A stretch of DNA of 64,000 bases from Sclerurus mexicanus (taxonomy: Eukaryota; Chordata; Aves; Passeriformes; Furnariidae), in contig VWZF01004871.1 in NCBI GenBank assembly GCA_013396755.1, positions 509,918-573,917 of the forward strand. The letters run 5' to 3'. Positions 10,665-25,600 of this stretch are shown in pieces; the stretch's first letter is position 1; every line of letters begins with the position of its first letter. The notes under the pieces are model-generated. The model was given only the letters and a program-made list of their open reading frames with translations, had not been told where the DNA came from and searched no databases. The translations under genes were made by a program, and so were the position numbers.

Positions 10665-13600
10665 GTAAATCTTTATTACTATTTCAAATAATTTTTTAGT
10701 TTTATTTTGCTGTGTATTGTCTGCTTCTGATTTGAGGAGTATTGTGCACTTTTCAATAACATTATTTTAGAACTGAGAATTATTTATAAATTGCTGAACA
10801 TGCAATTTTATGTGATCTGGAAAATGGCTGTATGTAATAGTTGCAATTACATAGATAACTGTAAGGGTAAACTATTGCAGATACATGTCTTAAATTTCAC
10901 TTCTATTCAGAGAACTTTGTAATATTTCAGTTATGTCATTATTAAAAGGTCCAATTACATCATTGTCTATATTGTTAATGAATGCTTCTGAAAACAAGAA
11001 CTTTTAGCTATTTTCTGCAGGTGCAGGGTTTTATAGGAAAAAAGGTATTATTCACATGCTAAGTTTCTGCAGTTTTGTTATACACAATTATAGAGAAAAT
11101 GTTCATGCTTTCACAAGGAAACTTTTAAGGGATGTTGTCACTGCAGCAATTTTCTGGCAGCATCGTAGCATTTGCTTGTTTTTTGCTTTCATAAATTAAA
11201 AGTAAATGAGAAGTTCAGTTTGTTTTCTACATTAGAAACCATCTGCGACTCTTGCTGACCTTGCATATTTGCACAGCTTAAGCAATTGTACATAAAGAAA
11301 ATGGAAATTCCCTTACATGTTCATCTCCAAGTTTTCCCTTCTAGGGAGGGCTGTTTCAGGAAAGTTTGTATGTGAAGTTTCATGTTATGACCCTATAGTT
11401 TCTGCATAATAATATAAACTGTCTTAGGTAAATTTGACTTCAGTAGGTGCATTGACCTCTGTTTCTGTCAATTGGCTCCAGTTCAACTTTTCATTATCAG
11501 TAAATTTATATCCTTCAAGAACTTTTTCTTTTCTTTAATACTTTGCAAGGACATTTATACAGTTGAAAGAATTATCCTGTTTTAGTTTTTTAGGGCCTAA
11601 TTATTTTTTTGAAATTATCTTACACTTAAAACCCACTTATTTCATTCCTTAATGACCTAATTACAGGTCTGTAGTTGTAAGGGATGAAATCATGTCCTCA
11701 GTGTATATAAGTGGGCATCCCTTCCAATATACTTTAAAGATGAAGAATTTTTTTTTTTTTTCAGTATTGAGGAAGGCACTAAGAGACATAAAAGTAATAT
11801 GCTAGTTCCTCAGCTGTGCATCCTGCCAAGCTTCCTTGGAATCAATGGAACATATTGATTTAGGTTAGCATGTAGCCCAGATTCTTTACTCAAATTTAAC
11901 AGTATTTAAACTTCGATCCGCTCTAGAGTATATATGCTTTATTTAGATAATAATTACTAGTGAATACTGTTATTGCATAACAACTACATATTTCTACTAT
12001 GATTTGATAATCAAGCCCAAGCTCTCTGTAGTAAAATGTAATTTTGAATATATATCTCTTGATTTCTTTCCATAGAATATACTCTCCATAAAAATTGCAG
12101 ATATTTATAAATATTGCATAAGTTCTTACACCTTACTAAAATGACCAGGCATGTGAAGAATTCCTATGCACAACTTGTGTCAACTCATAGTTTGTTAGAC
12201 AAAGAGGACTTATGCAGAAGAATTAAGAAGTAAATGAGATGTAGAGTGTTCATATATTGTGGTGCCACTCTCCTGGACTGTTAAAAGAGGAATGCAGCAA
12301 AAGCTGGCTATTTCACTGAAGAAAAAAAAAAAAAGAGGAAATTCCAGCTGTGAAAATATGGTCATTCTATGCAACTAAAAGAAGTGCTTAACCAGGCTCA
12401 TCTTGAACCTGTATTCAATTTCCTAATGTAATTAGATGCTTTAATAAACCCCACCCACATGCCAATGCGTTTTCTTTTAAGCTCTCAACTTTCTAGTCAA
12501 ATTGGGGATAATGTAAGTATCCTGCTTGATTGTAGAGAACCTGGAGCAATATTGGATTACAACTTTGTATTTTCTTAAGAATATTCCCCTCAGACACAAA
12601 GGGGAAGTTCGATTTTATCACAAACATATTGAATCAATTAATGTTGTGTTTAATTAAAATTGTGAAGTAAGGCTAAAGTTTTAAACTATGTTTTGGAAGT
12701 AGTTCTGATGAAGCAGTACTTAATTTATCAAATAACTAATTGAACCCTAGAAACATGTGAGTCTGTTTTCTTTTCTGCAAAGTTTTTACTTGTTTGAAAG
12801 TTCTTGACTGTTGTTAAATTTGGAGATAAAGTTAGAAATTCTCTGTGGTTTATACTGTGCAGCCTTTTTGGCTTCCACTAAAGGAAAAACAGTAGATAAT
12901 CTGTTTTGTCGTAGTTCAGTGCTGATATTTATCTGAAAATGCAAGCCAGCTGAGAAGTCTTGAAAAATAAAAAATTGTTAAATGTCTAAAATTTATGTTT
13001 ATTTCTGGACCAAATGTTATACGAGAACAAATTGCTAAATACATAATGTTCTTGTATTTGTAATGTCTTTCAGCTTTCTGAGGCAGTGTGCTAAACAGCT
13101 TTCTGCTTTACCTCCTCAGAACTGGGAACCATCTTAAACTGCAGGTGCATCACATTTATCTTATAAATTCAAAAACATGGCGAAGGAAAAAAGAAATTGT
13201 TGTTAAGATATGGAATCATTACAGGAAATAATGCCTCATGTTATCATCATTCATTTATAATCTGATCTTTTTCCATCTGCCATTGAAGTCATGTCTGTGC
13301 ATTCAAGCTTGTTGAGTTTTGCATGGCAAAGTTGGCTAAAGACTCTTGTGAATGGGAAAATAACTATTCATTCTTTTTTATGATACATCATGGGATTTCG
13401 ATTTGTTCGTTATTTTCATAGTAGAAATAGGGGACTCATCCAGCAAGGTACTAAGATCCCTTGCCAAGAAAATAAGAATTCTTAAAAATTATAGACTAGA
13501 AAAGGCTCAATACCCCACTGGATCAGATCCCAATTGATCAGACAATAGATAATTTCATCAGTTTTTCAAAAGTTCAGTGAAGAAATAAGATTAAATGGTC

Positions 13601-16600
13601 CCTGAAACCCTGAAAGAAACCTCAGGAAAGATTAATCATTTTACTCCAATTACTTTGTACTAGTCTGCTAATACAAAGCAGTTTTAAGCTAAGTTTAGCT
13701 GTGGAAGATAGATTCATAACTTCTTACCTGACTGCAATGCTAATGTTAACCTTGAAAGAGAATGAAATTAAATGCAGATTTACACCTTTCAAGACTAGCA
13801 TTTTTGGCAAGTGATCTAAGCAAGCTCAGAGTATGCAATAAGCACATTCTTCTGTGTCCTGCTACTATATCAAAATAGCTCTTCCTAATATTAAAAAAAA
13901 ACTATCTTCTTTGATATGTTGGCTAAGATCTTTGGTGGACACAAATTGATACTACAGGAAGTGGATAAAGGGAATGGTGTAACTTTATACCCACTGAGGA
14001 TTGGCCTTTCTTCAATCATAAGTACAGGAAAAAGATAGTATATAACCAAACGTAAATGAGAAAAGAATTATCACCTCTGTGTATTTCTCATAGCCATACC
14101 TGACTAAGAGGATGCAATGGAGGACAATGAAGTATAGTTTAATTTCTCAAATGCTTCCAGATGTTTGCCTGCTAGTAACAGGAGACTGTAAAAGTCCTGA
14201 ATGTGGTCCTCTACCATGGAAGGTCCCACATCCATTCCCATAATTTTGGCAAGCTGTACCTTGAAACATTTTCTAGTTTGCCCTGATATTTTCCTTTTTA
14301 AGGTAGCTGGAGAACCATGGAGTACTAATAACGAACTCTCTTGCTACTGGGCCAAATTTCTTTCCATTCAGTTTACAGCCATTTATTCTTGTGCCAGTGC
14401 TGGTTTTCAGTTTAATTAGCTCTTCTCCATCATATGCCACCCCCATTTCCCACAGTACATTGACAGGCAACTCTCATGTTCCCTTAGCTTATCTGGTCTG
14501 AGAGAAGGTTGCCTTCCTTACTCCTACTATTTCAGGCTTCCCTTTGCCTGTATATTGCACTCCCCCATATCCTCCTTTTGCAGGAGCAACCATGAATCAT
14601 AGTTACTACAGGCTTCCCTAACTATGTGTGAATGTAAACCAAGAATATTCACCAGAGGAAATAATCAGTTTACAGAATAAATGCACTAAAATATGTAGAC
14701 AGTTGCAAAATTATGGTGAGACGTTTCCTGATGGTATGTTTATTGTCCAAGAAATTACAGTATATATTCATTCTCAACTCACAAGGGTGCAGGACTCATT
14801 TTCTCTAAGGCTCTGTTGGGAAATTCTGACATTGCTTTTTCTTCCTTGGCAGGTGAAAATGCACACTGTGTCCTACATCCATTTCTTCTACCTTGGCCTG
14901 TGTTTGCTTACCTTAACCAGTTCTGTTGCTGCTGGCCCAGAAACACTCTGTGGTGCTGAGCTGGTTGATGCTCTTCAGTTCGTGTGTGGAGACAGAGGCT
15001 TTTACTTCAGTAAGTCAACCCTTTCTATCATTCAACTGCTAAGCTTTTCCATGTAAGTCTAATCCATTGAAGTCTACAACTGCCCTAAATGAGCTTAGAT
15101 ATGAATATCAAGGCTGCCGACTATGACTAGCATCCTTTATCTCAGAGACACTCAAGTCTTCAGTTACCATGAAGCCTCAGTACAGAATAAAGCTGTGCCT
15201 GTGTTCAGCCTCTCTGAGTTTCTGACAAATTTTCCTTTTCAGACTTGGTATTGTTTCTAACCACTTTCCAGCTGCTGCTATTCCACCTGCTGTATTACTG
15301 TTTTCCACTGACCTGTCACTGAAATTAAATGAATGAATGCACATACTAGACCCAAGACATTCATGAGGAAGAGCTGCATGTACCTGTTATGTCAGACTAC
15401 TAGCAAACAGTTGACCTACACACTGCATCATATTGAAAACACACTAAGCTTCAACATCTGGTTTGAAAAAAAAAGCTGGAAGGCAGCATGCAGATAGTTA
15501 CCACATCCAAGTATCCACATGCTTCATCAGTTAAATACAGGTGGAGGAAAATTCATGCATGGTGAGATAATAAAGACTAACACTAGTACAGGCAACAGAT
15601 AAAATTAACTCTACAATAGTAAGGATCAAGAAATACTCAACTTGTAAGTGATAGAAATCTAGGTCTGATTTTCAGCTATTTGCTACTCAAATAACAAAGT
15701 TAATGAAACTTTTAGCTAAGAATATATATTCATTCTGAATGTATTCATTAACATATTTGTTCAAAATATGCTAGAATTTGTGCTCTTATAGCCTCTGAAG
15801 CTAGAATTTGCTTTTAACAACAGTATGTGCTTCTCTGACAGCCTTGTCTGAAGTTACCCATCCTTCACGTCTAATAATAATTCTTGTCTTCTAAGATATA
15901 ATTTTTGGTTTTTTGATCATACTCACCCTATTCCTATTAATTTCTGTTCATGGAGTTATTGATTTCAATATTTTCTCCTTGCTTGCAATAAAAAACAGAA
16001 GCTCAGATTCTTACACTTCTAAAATACAGAGAATCCTAATTTCCTCAACATATAAAACGTAGACATTTTCACTATCTTCTTGGCACATTCTATTAAAGTT
16101 CACTTTTGAAACTGGGCACCTTGATTTTGTATACGCAAAGTAATTTACTATTCACAAAAGAACCCTTCTTTTCTGTATTTAACACTTTAGCTATTGCCAA
16201 TGAGCCTCTATTGTAGAGTGCTGTTTAACTTAGCATTTGGGTGCTAAGCACCATACTGAATCTACTGGAATCTGTCATGAAGGAATTTACAGTTTTCTAC
16301 CAACTTTTTAGGTGTTTGTGTATACACCAAAATCTGTTATAATTATCAGCAGCTCAGTTACAGTTAAGGAGTTATTTGAATGCCCTACAAATACTTCACG
16401 GCTGGAATGAATGTAAAGGAAGACTGCCATCTCCCCCTCCTGTTTCTGCACCAGAGAACAATGGGGCAGTATATGACATCCTTAGAACAACATAGAAATT
16501 CTTCTTTTACCGTGTCTGTTCTTAGATGTTTCTGTCCCAGCAAAGTGTTTGCTGCTTGTTCAGAGAGCTATCATGCTTGCTTACCACAAGGGTAGCTGTT

Positions 16601-19600
16601 ACTGCCAAGCAATCAGACCTACTGTTATGTGTACTTTGCGTTCCTCAAGGTAAGAGGTTATGTGAAAGGCTAATCATTAGCAATAACTCTTCTTGTTTTC
16701 AATCTCAGTTATTCTAAGGTTTCGCAATCTGTTTCAAATCTTTACCTTAAGCTAGATTGTCCTAACTTTAAAATACCTGCATGGGTTTCCAAAGTTTCAA
16801 AGAATATCATTACCCTTGCAATCTTGATTTTTTTTTTTTATCTGCTGTCAGTTAAGACTTTCTCTCAGGTTTTCTCTGTTGTTTTCTCACATTCTGAGTT
16901 TTCACTTGAAATAATGTAACTGTTGACGCCAGAAATGTTGACTTTGTTTTATATGGAAAACTGTGGAGGTTTTACTTATGAATGAAGACCCTCTTTTAAG
17001 AAGGTCTTGCAAAGTTGTAATCAACAGACTGCAGTTGCCTCATTCAATAGGAATTTTATGAAGCTGATACTTACGTGGTCCCTTGGATGATAAGTAATAT
17101 GTATCCTCTACCTGACAACTTCTGATTCATGAGGAAACAATTTACTCTCTTTTAGCCTTCTCCCTCTTGTTTGTTAGAGTTCAATCTAATACACAGAACT
17201 GTAAGCGCAGTAACACTGGTAAAACAAATGGAGATCCTCATATCAAATGTACTACAGAATGCAGCATATGATTGGAAGTTAAAAATGTTGCTCCATTTCT
17301 TAAGACTTTTGAAGAATCCCACGTCATATGCAGAGGTAAAAAACCAGTGGTTTTTTTTTTTCTTTTGTTGTAAAGAGTATGTCAATTAAAGTAGTCTTTT
17401 AAGTCTTCTATTCTCATACTCTGGTTCCTTTAAATAAAGTATAATCAATGGTAGCATTTGCCTTTAACTTACACAGGAAATAGCTGTGAGGGAAGGTTTT
17501 TCTTCCATCATTCTGTATTTCACTAGAGACTCCAAATATAAAGAATACCTTCTGGCTGAGGTGGAATGCCTGGTTCAGATTCAAGGTCAAAGCTTCTGAC
17601 TACTCTTTGGGAGTTGTGGGTGGAAATGAAGATAGAAATAATTTTATTACTTTCTGTTGAAACTGTACCTCACAACCACAGGGCTATATCTATGGCTAGG
17701 ACTGAAAGACAACAATTTCCTTTATATAGTCTACTCTGCCCAACTTTCTGGCTATAAAAGGAAACTCTTTACATCTTCTCAGGAGATGCCCCAGCTGCTT
17801 ACCACACACAAAGAAAAATATTGATTTCAAGAGGAAGTCAAATGTGGTCTCTACCACTCTCTTAGTTCATGAGATAGACTGTCAAGGAGCATTTTTAAAG
17901 TTTTGGTGGTTTTTTGTTGGGTTTTGTTTTTCTGGGGTTTGGGGTTTGTTTTTTTTTTTTTTTGCTTAAGTGGGAGAACACTGCACAAATCCCTAAAGAG
18001 AGCATCTGCTTTTTTCCTTGGACACATTTAACTCCCACAGGCACTGGCTGCTTCTCAGACAGCTTCTTTTTCTCCCATGATTCACCAGGGAAAAGCAATT
18101 TGTTGCCACCTTTTATCTAGGAACATCTCCCTAGGAGAACTTCTGCCACTCAAGTTCCTGTGTGCTAAGTTTTGTTAGAAGAAGACAACAAACAGAGAGA
18201 CTGGCCACTGCTACACAAGTGACTACACTCAAACACCACTTTCTCAATTAATGTTTCTCTAGTCTCAAAACCTCTGGACTCAACAGTCATGAAGCAAAGT
18301 GGGATGGCTTCAATGTTCGATTGAATTTTAATGTCAGGAAAGGTCTACCATGATGCTGGTGGCAGAGAATGTTGGAACAACTAAAAGGACAACTGACAGG
18401 AAACTTACAAAAGCGATAGCCTATTTTGCTTGAAATAGTCTAGTCTTATCATGGGAATTTACTTTGTAGATTAGTCAGCAAAAAACGAAGATTATCTCTT
18501 TCTTCATACACATTGAATTTGGTGGACAATAGTTTAATGCTTGCTCATACTGTTTCCTGAGAACTATTATTACCATGAGAAAAGAAAGCTCCTGTGGTTT
18601 GCTCTAAGGAGAAAATGCTATATTCTTTTTTATCTAGTTTCTTCTCCTTAGAAAATATACCTTTTCCTTTTCCAATAAATACATAGCAGTCTGGCTAACA
18701 ACACACCCAATTGCCAAAAAAGACATTTTCAGTCTTCTAATTTCTAAAACCCAGTTAGATGGCAATACTTATTTGAAATCATAACAATCAACTTCATGAA
18801 TTAAAATTCCACCTTTTTTCCTCTTAAAAATACTGTTTTGGTCTTATGTTGAATCTTCCAAAGCATCACTTGCGTAGGAAAGACAGAGCTGAATTTAGAT
18901 ACCTGAGACCATGGAGTTCCTCTGATATTCTTCAGAGAATGGAGAAAAATCTAGCACACGCTTCCATATGTAAAACAGTGAATCCCATAAAAGATGGATT
19001 TTTCTGGTGTCCAGTTTAATGTTCCCTGTGTCAATTGCTTTGTGGAGAATTACTGCAGATTTTTACTACATTTTTTAGTCCAATAGGACAATCAAAATTG
19101 TGTTGTCTTTGGAAAATCCCCAGTTGTGCACAGTGTAAGACTATTAGTTTCTAATCATCTGAAAATCAGGATAAGACCCGTAACATAATTTTGGGTAACA
19201 AGAGCTGTCATCAGATCTCATTGCTTTGGAGAACTAGGGTATATGTGGAGGAATTGCAGCCTTAGAAAAGAGGAAATAAGTGGCATAGCAATAGGCAATT
19301 ATGTTTTGCTTCTTCCATTTCCCTTTAGTGAAGAGCTTCTTGTTTACTTCAGAAAGTCTGCTTTTAAGATATTATTAAAGCTTCTAGGCCTGTCAAACCT
19401 ATCAAGGTAATTACAAGAGATGGCATGGCACTCAGTTCTTTAAGTACTCCATACCTGTAGGAGCTATGAGTCATTAGCTCCTCTCTGCATCCCTGATTGA
19501 AGGGAGCATTAATGTTAGAAGCCCAGCAGAGGCATGCTGAAAAGCTGCCATGGACACACACAGACTGTGGTGCCGGTGACAGTCTTACAAATCTTTGCAA

Positions 19601-22600
19601 ACAAATGCTGGTCATCTTGGCTATGTTCACACAGTGAGATCTGAGAGTGTTTTCAAGTTCCTTGGTCTGGCTACGTGCCCCATTCATGTCCAAATACTGT
19701 ATCCATGGAAGATTTGAGTATATTCTTCAATCTTTATCCCCAGATTCCTTATTTCTTACAGGAAAACTAACCTGGAAAGGAGCTCAGATGTGCTTTAGCC
19801 AAGTCTGCAGGGTTAGGGAACCAGAACTATAGGCACATTTACTTCTCTGTAAGAAAAAGAACAGCTCTGTAAGAAAGAACACAGCTCTGACTTCTGGAAT
19901 CACTGTAAAGTCAAATAGCTGACACACAAGTTTGATGTGTGCTTTGTTGCCCCTGGTAGTAAACATTGAGGAAGTTCTCTAAAAACACACCAGTCTTTGA
20001 AAGAATTTTCTCTTTTTTTACCTCATTAGTAAAGGCCAGGGAGTGTTCATAAAGGCTAACCTCAGTTTAGTGAGGTTAATCTTCTTAAGTTACCTCTTTA
20101 ATAGAGGAGAGAAAGGTTTGCCTTCTTTGTCCATGGATTGCACAGTGCATCTAGGAGGATTCAGTCTCTAAAACACATTAAATTTAGACCCTGCTAACAG
20201 ATCTTTACAGCTAGTTTCTCAGGTCACCAAGGATTTCATAATTTTTCAACCTTTGCATTAAGAGAGACTGTAGTAGTGATGATAATTTTAATTAAGTGAC
20301 TGGAAACAAATCACTGATCACAATTTCAGCCAGAAACATCTATGCAAAAAGTGTCTGCTACCAAAACCAAATAAGTACAGTTTCTCCAGAAGTTAGATTT
20401 ATATGTGTCCCTATTATCTGTTAAATGTTAGAGATGCTAATGCTTTTTATTATGTTTATCTTTCTTTATGCACTAGATCAAGTTTCAAATTTGGTCTCAT
20501 ATAACAGGAAGCTGTTATTTGACATTTGATTCCCTAACTGCTATATGTGTATTTAATACGTTGTTTAGTCTCATGTTGGATAAAGTCACTCAAAGAAGCA
20601 CTTGGCAAGATCAGCATTAATTCTTGGCATAGCTGCCCCTCTTACTTTTCCACTGAATCTTAAATACCAAGAAAAACCCTTCACTGACTTCAATTCTGGC
20701 ATATGCTTTCTGCAATTGGCCAAAACCTTTGCATAGAGACCTCTTGATTTCTTCTGGTATTAATAATGCATTTGAAATGCTTGATCAACAGCAGCAAGAG
20801 TCACAAAGCAAATTATTCAGGTTAGCAGAACTACACAATCTCAATTAAAACCTTTTGCATTAACTACTTGTGCATCTAGCGTGATCTATGCAGAGTGCTC
20901 ATTCAAAGACAAAAGTTCATACAGCCATTTCTCTAGGGCTTATTCAGCACTTTAGCTCTTACGCATGCTTCAAACCCTCTCACATCACTGAAAATCAAAT
21001 AGAGACTTAAAGCAGTTTTCATCTCAGAGTTTTACTAAAAAACGATGGATGTGAGCCTCTTTAGTAAACCATACTGAAAGGTTAATATTTCCCTGTGGTA
21101 CAAGATCAATTGTTAAAAAATGTGACAACAAATGAAAGCGATAACCAACAGTTAAGTAATTTTCTCAGTCTAGAAATCAAGGCAAAAGAAATATCACGAA
21201 TGTATACTTATTGAAGAATTTATGCTAAATTTATCTCCAGTAATAACCACAGGAACTTCAATGTCAAAAGGACAAAAAGCCATTAATTCATGCTTTCTTT
21301 GTGGTGTATTTAATGCAAAACCACTATGAAAGTACTCAGCTCAAGTACTCAGTCTAATTGTTAAGTATTGACAGGCGTATTTCACATTTGCATCAGCGAA
21401 TGAGGTTCTAAGAGTAAGAATTTTAACACATCTATATTCTTTGGAGGAGCATACCACATACTGACCAGTGGATCACTCCAATTTATAGAAAGTTACTTAA
21501 ATTCCTACAAAAATCAGACCAAGTCTGACGTACTTGGTGTGCTTTCTGATTTCTGAATCTCATGTGCAGACAAATTTCATATATTTTCAATGTTCTTGCT
21601 CTTACAAGACAGAACACAAGTTGTTTGTTTACTTCATGTTAAATCCTTTCCTAGTGAAAACTAGAATAACTTCCCTTTATCAAAGAAATCATTTAGAGCT
21701 CACCTCTCTCTTTTCTTTTTCTTTTTTTTTTNNNNNNNNNNNNNNNNNNNNNNNTTTTTTTTTTTTTGCCTGAGGCTACAGCCTATTTAAATTCATCTAT
21801 GATTCCAGGCTTCCCACTTCCTTAACATAGCTCTTCTAGAGTAAGAGAATACTTCCAGATAGCAGACCCTTCTGCTTCCTTATGTGTCCATAAAAGTGTG
21901 GAAGTAGAGAAAGACTGTCCTGTTAAAGCACTTTCATTAGCAAATTATGACTCATAGACAAATCTGAAATTTGTTTGTTTTTTCTTTATATAGAACTTTT
22001 TGTTTATAGTGTTTGTGTGTTGGGCAGAAATTAACACAAAGCTGAGTATGCAGAAAAAAGGAGATGTTGCCTCAAACCATTCTGACTCAATCCAGCTCAG
22101 TGAACAAAAGTTATGCTTGTTTCTTAAAACAAATATTCTCGGAATACTTATTTACTATTACTATTTCCAAAATATAAACACTTAATACCAGCTAATCCCA
22201 TAAACAAGAAGTAGTAAGCAAATACTATTGACAATTGTTTTGACTTCAAAAGAACATTAATTAACAGCCATATCCTACTGAGGAATGAATGAATAAAAGC
22301 TTAAATTTTTCACACAAAATCTGTATTTCATGAGTCCATATTCTAAGGATTATTTTAAAATGTATGGCTTATGCAAAGGTATAAAAAGCCTACGTGTTGT
22401 GGGCAAAATCAGAGAGAAGATGCCATTCTGGTTGTGGATCTGAAAAGATGAGTACACTGCTAATTATGTTTGATGGCTGTGTTGTACCATGTATTAATAA
22501 ATCCAATTTACACATGAAGGATTTTTTTCAGACTTGCATTAACTATAGTGAAGGTTTCTTTTATCTCAGCCCCATCAAAATGATTGGATATGAGTTTCTA

Positions 22601-25600
22601 CTCTTATAATGAAATTTTTACATAATTTTTTTTTTTGTGAGTCTTCATTGATTACTTCAAGTTACATAAAAGCTAATAAGGACATCTATTTTAGGTTAAC
22701 ATAGCAGACTTAAACTGAATATGTTTCATGCCTTGAAAATTCTGTGGACAAGTAAGATGTAATAATTTGTTTCTACATCCCCTGAATTCCTGAATTACTA
22801 GTCAACAGGTCTTCCATGAAAAAAACTTAGTTTTTCCTACGTATTTCAAGTTTTATGTTTCTTTCCATTAAAGTTTCCAGCCTTTCACAGACATATTTAG
22901 TTTGGCAGGAAGAATCTGGTGACTCATAGACTGAAGAAATTTGAGAGCAAGCTACTGAAAATGTATCTAATTACTCCTTGTGTAATTTGGGAGCAAGCTA
23001 CTGATAGTATGTCTAATTTTCCTAGTTTAATCAGATGTATTATTGGCAAATACATGTCCTGAATAAAAGCCATGTTTATTCCTGAAACATATAGCTAAGA
23101 TCAATGGGTGCTGAATGAAAAATAGAGGTACTAGTGAAAAATTCGCTTTACAATCCTAGTTATATTTTGGAATTCAGTAATATCAAAGTGTTTCTTGTGA
23201 TGTTTTTTGGTGGTTTGGTTTTGGGGTTTTTTTCTTTTTTTCAAGGGACAATAAAGGGGTAGAAAGGTGATGTTCTTATACCTCCCTTATTCACACAGAG
23301 AAGATTAGATGTATTAGAAAACCTCTCCTTTGTATTTTGTGTTACTGGCTATATTGTTCCTTTCATGTCTTTTCAAAAGACTTTTAAATTCAGGTCTTTC
23401 TAGACATACATTTTTTTTTTCATTTATCCACATACAGAATGAACCTTCTGAATGATAAAGACAGAGTTTGATCGAACATAAGATAATTCTGGTTCAGATT
23501 CATTCCATCTACTTTTGGGCACTTAAATGGGGATTCTGAGTTAGGAACCCAGTCAAGCTCACCCTGCAGTCAGTGAGAGGACTAATAAACTCTCAGAGCT
23601 CTCATGAAGTTATGAATATCCTATAGGACATACTTTTCCTTCTCCACTAAATTAAGCAGTCATATCCTTATGCTAGTTAATTCAGTTAAGCAAGGACCTT
23701 CCATTTAGAGCCTAAATTTTGGTAGGATGAATCCATTTAACACCACACAATGAACCTCAGCGTAGAGGGAAGGATGCACTCATATGGACCACATTTCAGA
23801 TCAAAGCAAATCCAAGCTTATTTTAGCAGCTGTGGTATAACACAGTTAAGCAAAACCCAGAATGTGCCTCATGCAGGTAACACCAGTTAGAGCTGCTCCT
23901 TTGGCCTTTAAGAGCTCCCAGGCCTTAGTCTGACTAGATGTGAGTCCTGTTGGAGAAAGCACTCCACTCTGAGACTGCAAAAGCACAAAGGAAAAGTTTA
24001 TCTAGCTTTTCTTTCTTGATACAATAGATATACTCTTACATGCCATAATAAGTAAAACTCTTTCATGTTTTATTCCTGCACAATAAGACAAGGTGCACTT
24101 ATCCCTGCATAAGTTATGAAGCAATTTTTGCACTGCTGTTCACACAGGTTCATTTCTATTTCTATGAATATTCATCTCCCAGAAGTTTTTTAAGAAATTA
24201 AGACAATAATAACATTTAAAACCTAGAGTGACATCTAAATATCAAATGCATTAAAGAAACATTTTCTCTGTTAGAATACCATGCATCATCATGGAGAAAG
24301 GACACAGAATTTTGCTAAAATACAGTTTTGAGACAAAACTGCATTGTTTTGTTGTTTTTGATACAACAGGCATACAGTTTTGAGATACTCAGGCAATGAA
24401 ACATTCAGGGTCACTTTGAACCAGGCTCTGAGCAACCTAATCTAGTTGAAGATGTTCCTGCTCATTGCAAGGGGTGATCTTTAAAGGTCTCTTCCAACCC
24501 AAACCACTCTAGGAATTTGAAGATTATAAAAATGGCTACTGCTGACCTAATGAGCTCATCTATAAAAGCAATAACCTGACTGAACTAAGAAAGAAACACC
24601 CCTAAGGTTGTAAGCCATTCAGTGAGTTGAAACAAGAGCATAAAGCACCTCTACCTTCCTCACTTCAGTTCCTCCCTTCATGAAGGCAATATAGAAAAAG
24701 CACAGACTGACTTCAAAGATAGCAGTATTTTGTGATCTTCTCTACAGTGACCGCTTTGCAGGGAGCACTAATCACAGTCGTTAAAATTTCCAAAACATCT
24801 ATGAGGAGAGAAACTGTACTTCAGGTAGTTCAGATATTGACAAATCTTTTTCAATAACTGCATTGTTTTGAAGCAGAGTAGAGCACTAAATGCAAGAAAG
24901 GATTATTTATGTTTTCTATGAATAAATATGTACATAATTTAGTTTCTTTCAAAGTACTCTTAGCACTGTGCATCATACTGTTCCCAATTGGTTTGGCTTC
25001 AGGGAAATGGGGTGGAAACGAGGCTAGTGTTTCCACAACATTCTATCACTTCACAGTGATGTATTCACTTCTGCGTTTAAAAGGCATGAAGGGTGTTCTC
25101 ATATGAGATAACATGAATGATTTCATACATTGACAAGTTCCACTACTGTTTCAGGAATTACATACAGTAGATTTAATATAGTTATCACAAGACACAAACA
25201 TTTCAAAAAGTGGAATGGTCAAGATAAACTGTTCTTTCAAAAAAGGTAGGAAGATATTTTGTTCAAATTTGACCTTTATCTTTCTTTTTCCAAACAATGG
25301 AATGAAATTCTACAACTGGAGCTCTAATGGCATTAAGTCAACTACCCTATTTATTTCATAGTCATTTTATTTCAGTTTCTGAAAGCAGTAGGGCTTGATG
25401 CAATAAAATACAACTATTTCCTGTTATCACTAAGATGAAGACTAATAAAAAAGAGCAGAATTCTTGAGTATTCTTATTGTCTGCTCTTCTTTTCAAATAG
25501 AAATTTATACTCTGATATGAAACAGATGAGGTTCAGATCTGTGAAAAAAGAACAATTTTTTTTTTAATAAATAAGGCTTGACCCATCCCTGCCCATCAAG

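Noticed and set aside
14592..14611. ATGAATCATAGTTACTACAG as a possible counterpart of the mammalian alternative leader exon (MITPT)
   Set aside because: Not followed by a GT donor, and only superficially similar; reports on chicken describe a single promoter and no such exon.
15010..15056. Read-through of exon 2 into intron 2 as a truncated B-domain peptide
   Set aside because: Adds 14 codons after the Ser-Lys and stops; it lacks the A domain and its cysteines, and the donor site is near-perfect, so retention is unlikely.
21534..21773. 79-codon frame across the N gap
   Set aside because: It runs through poly-T and ambiguous bases; the translation is meaningless.
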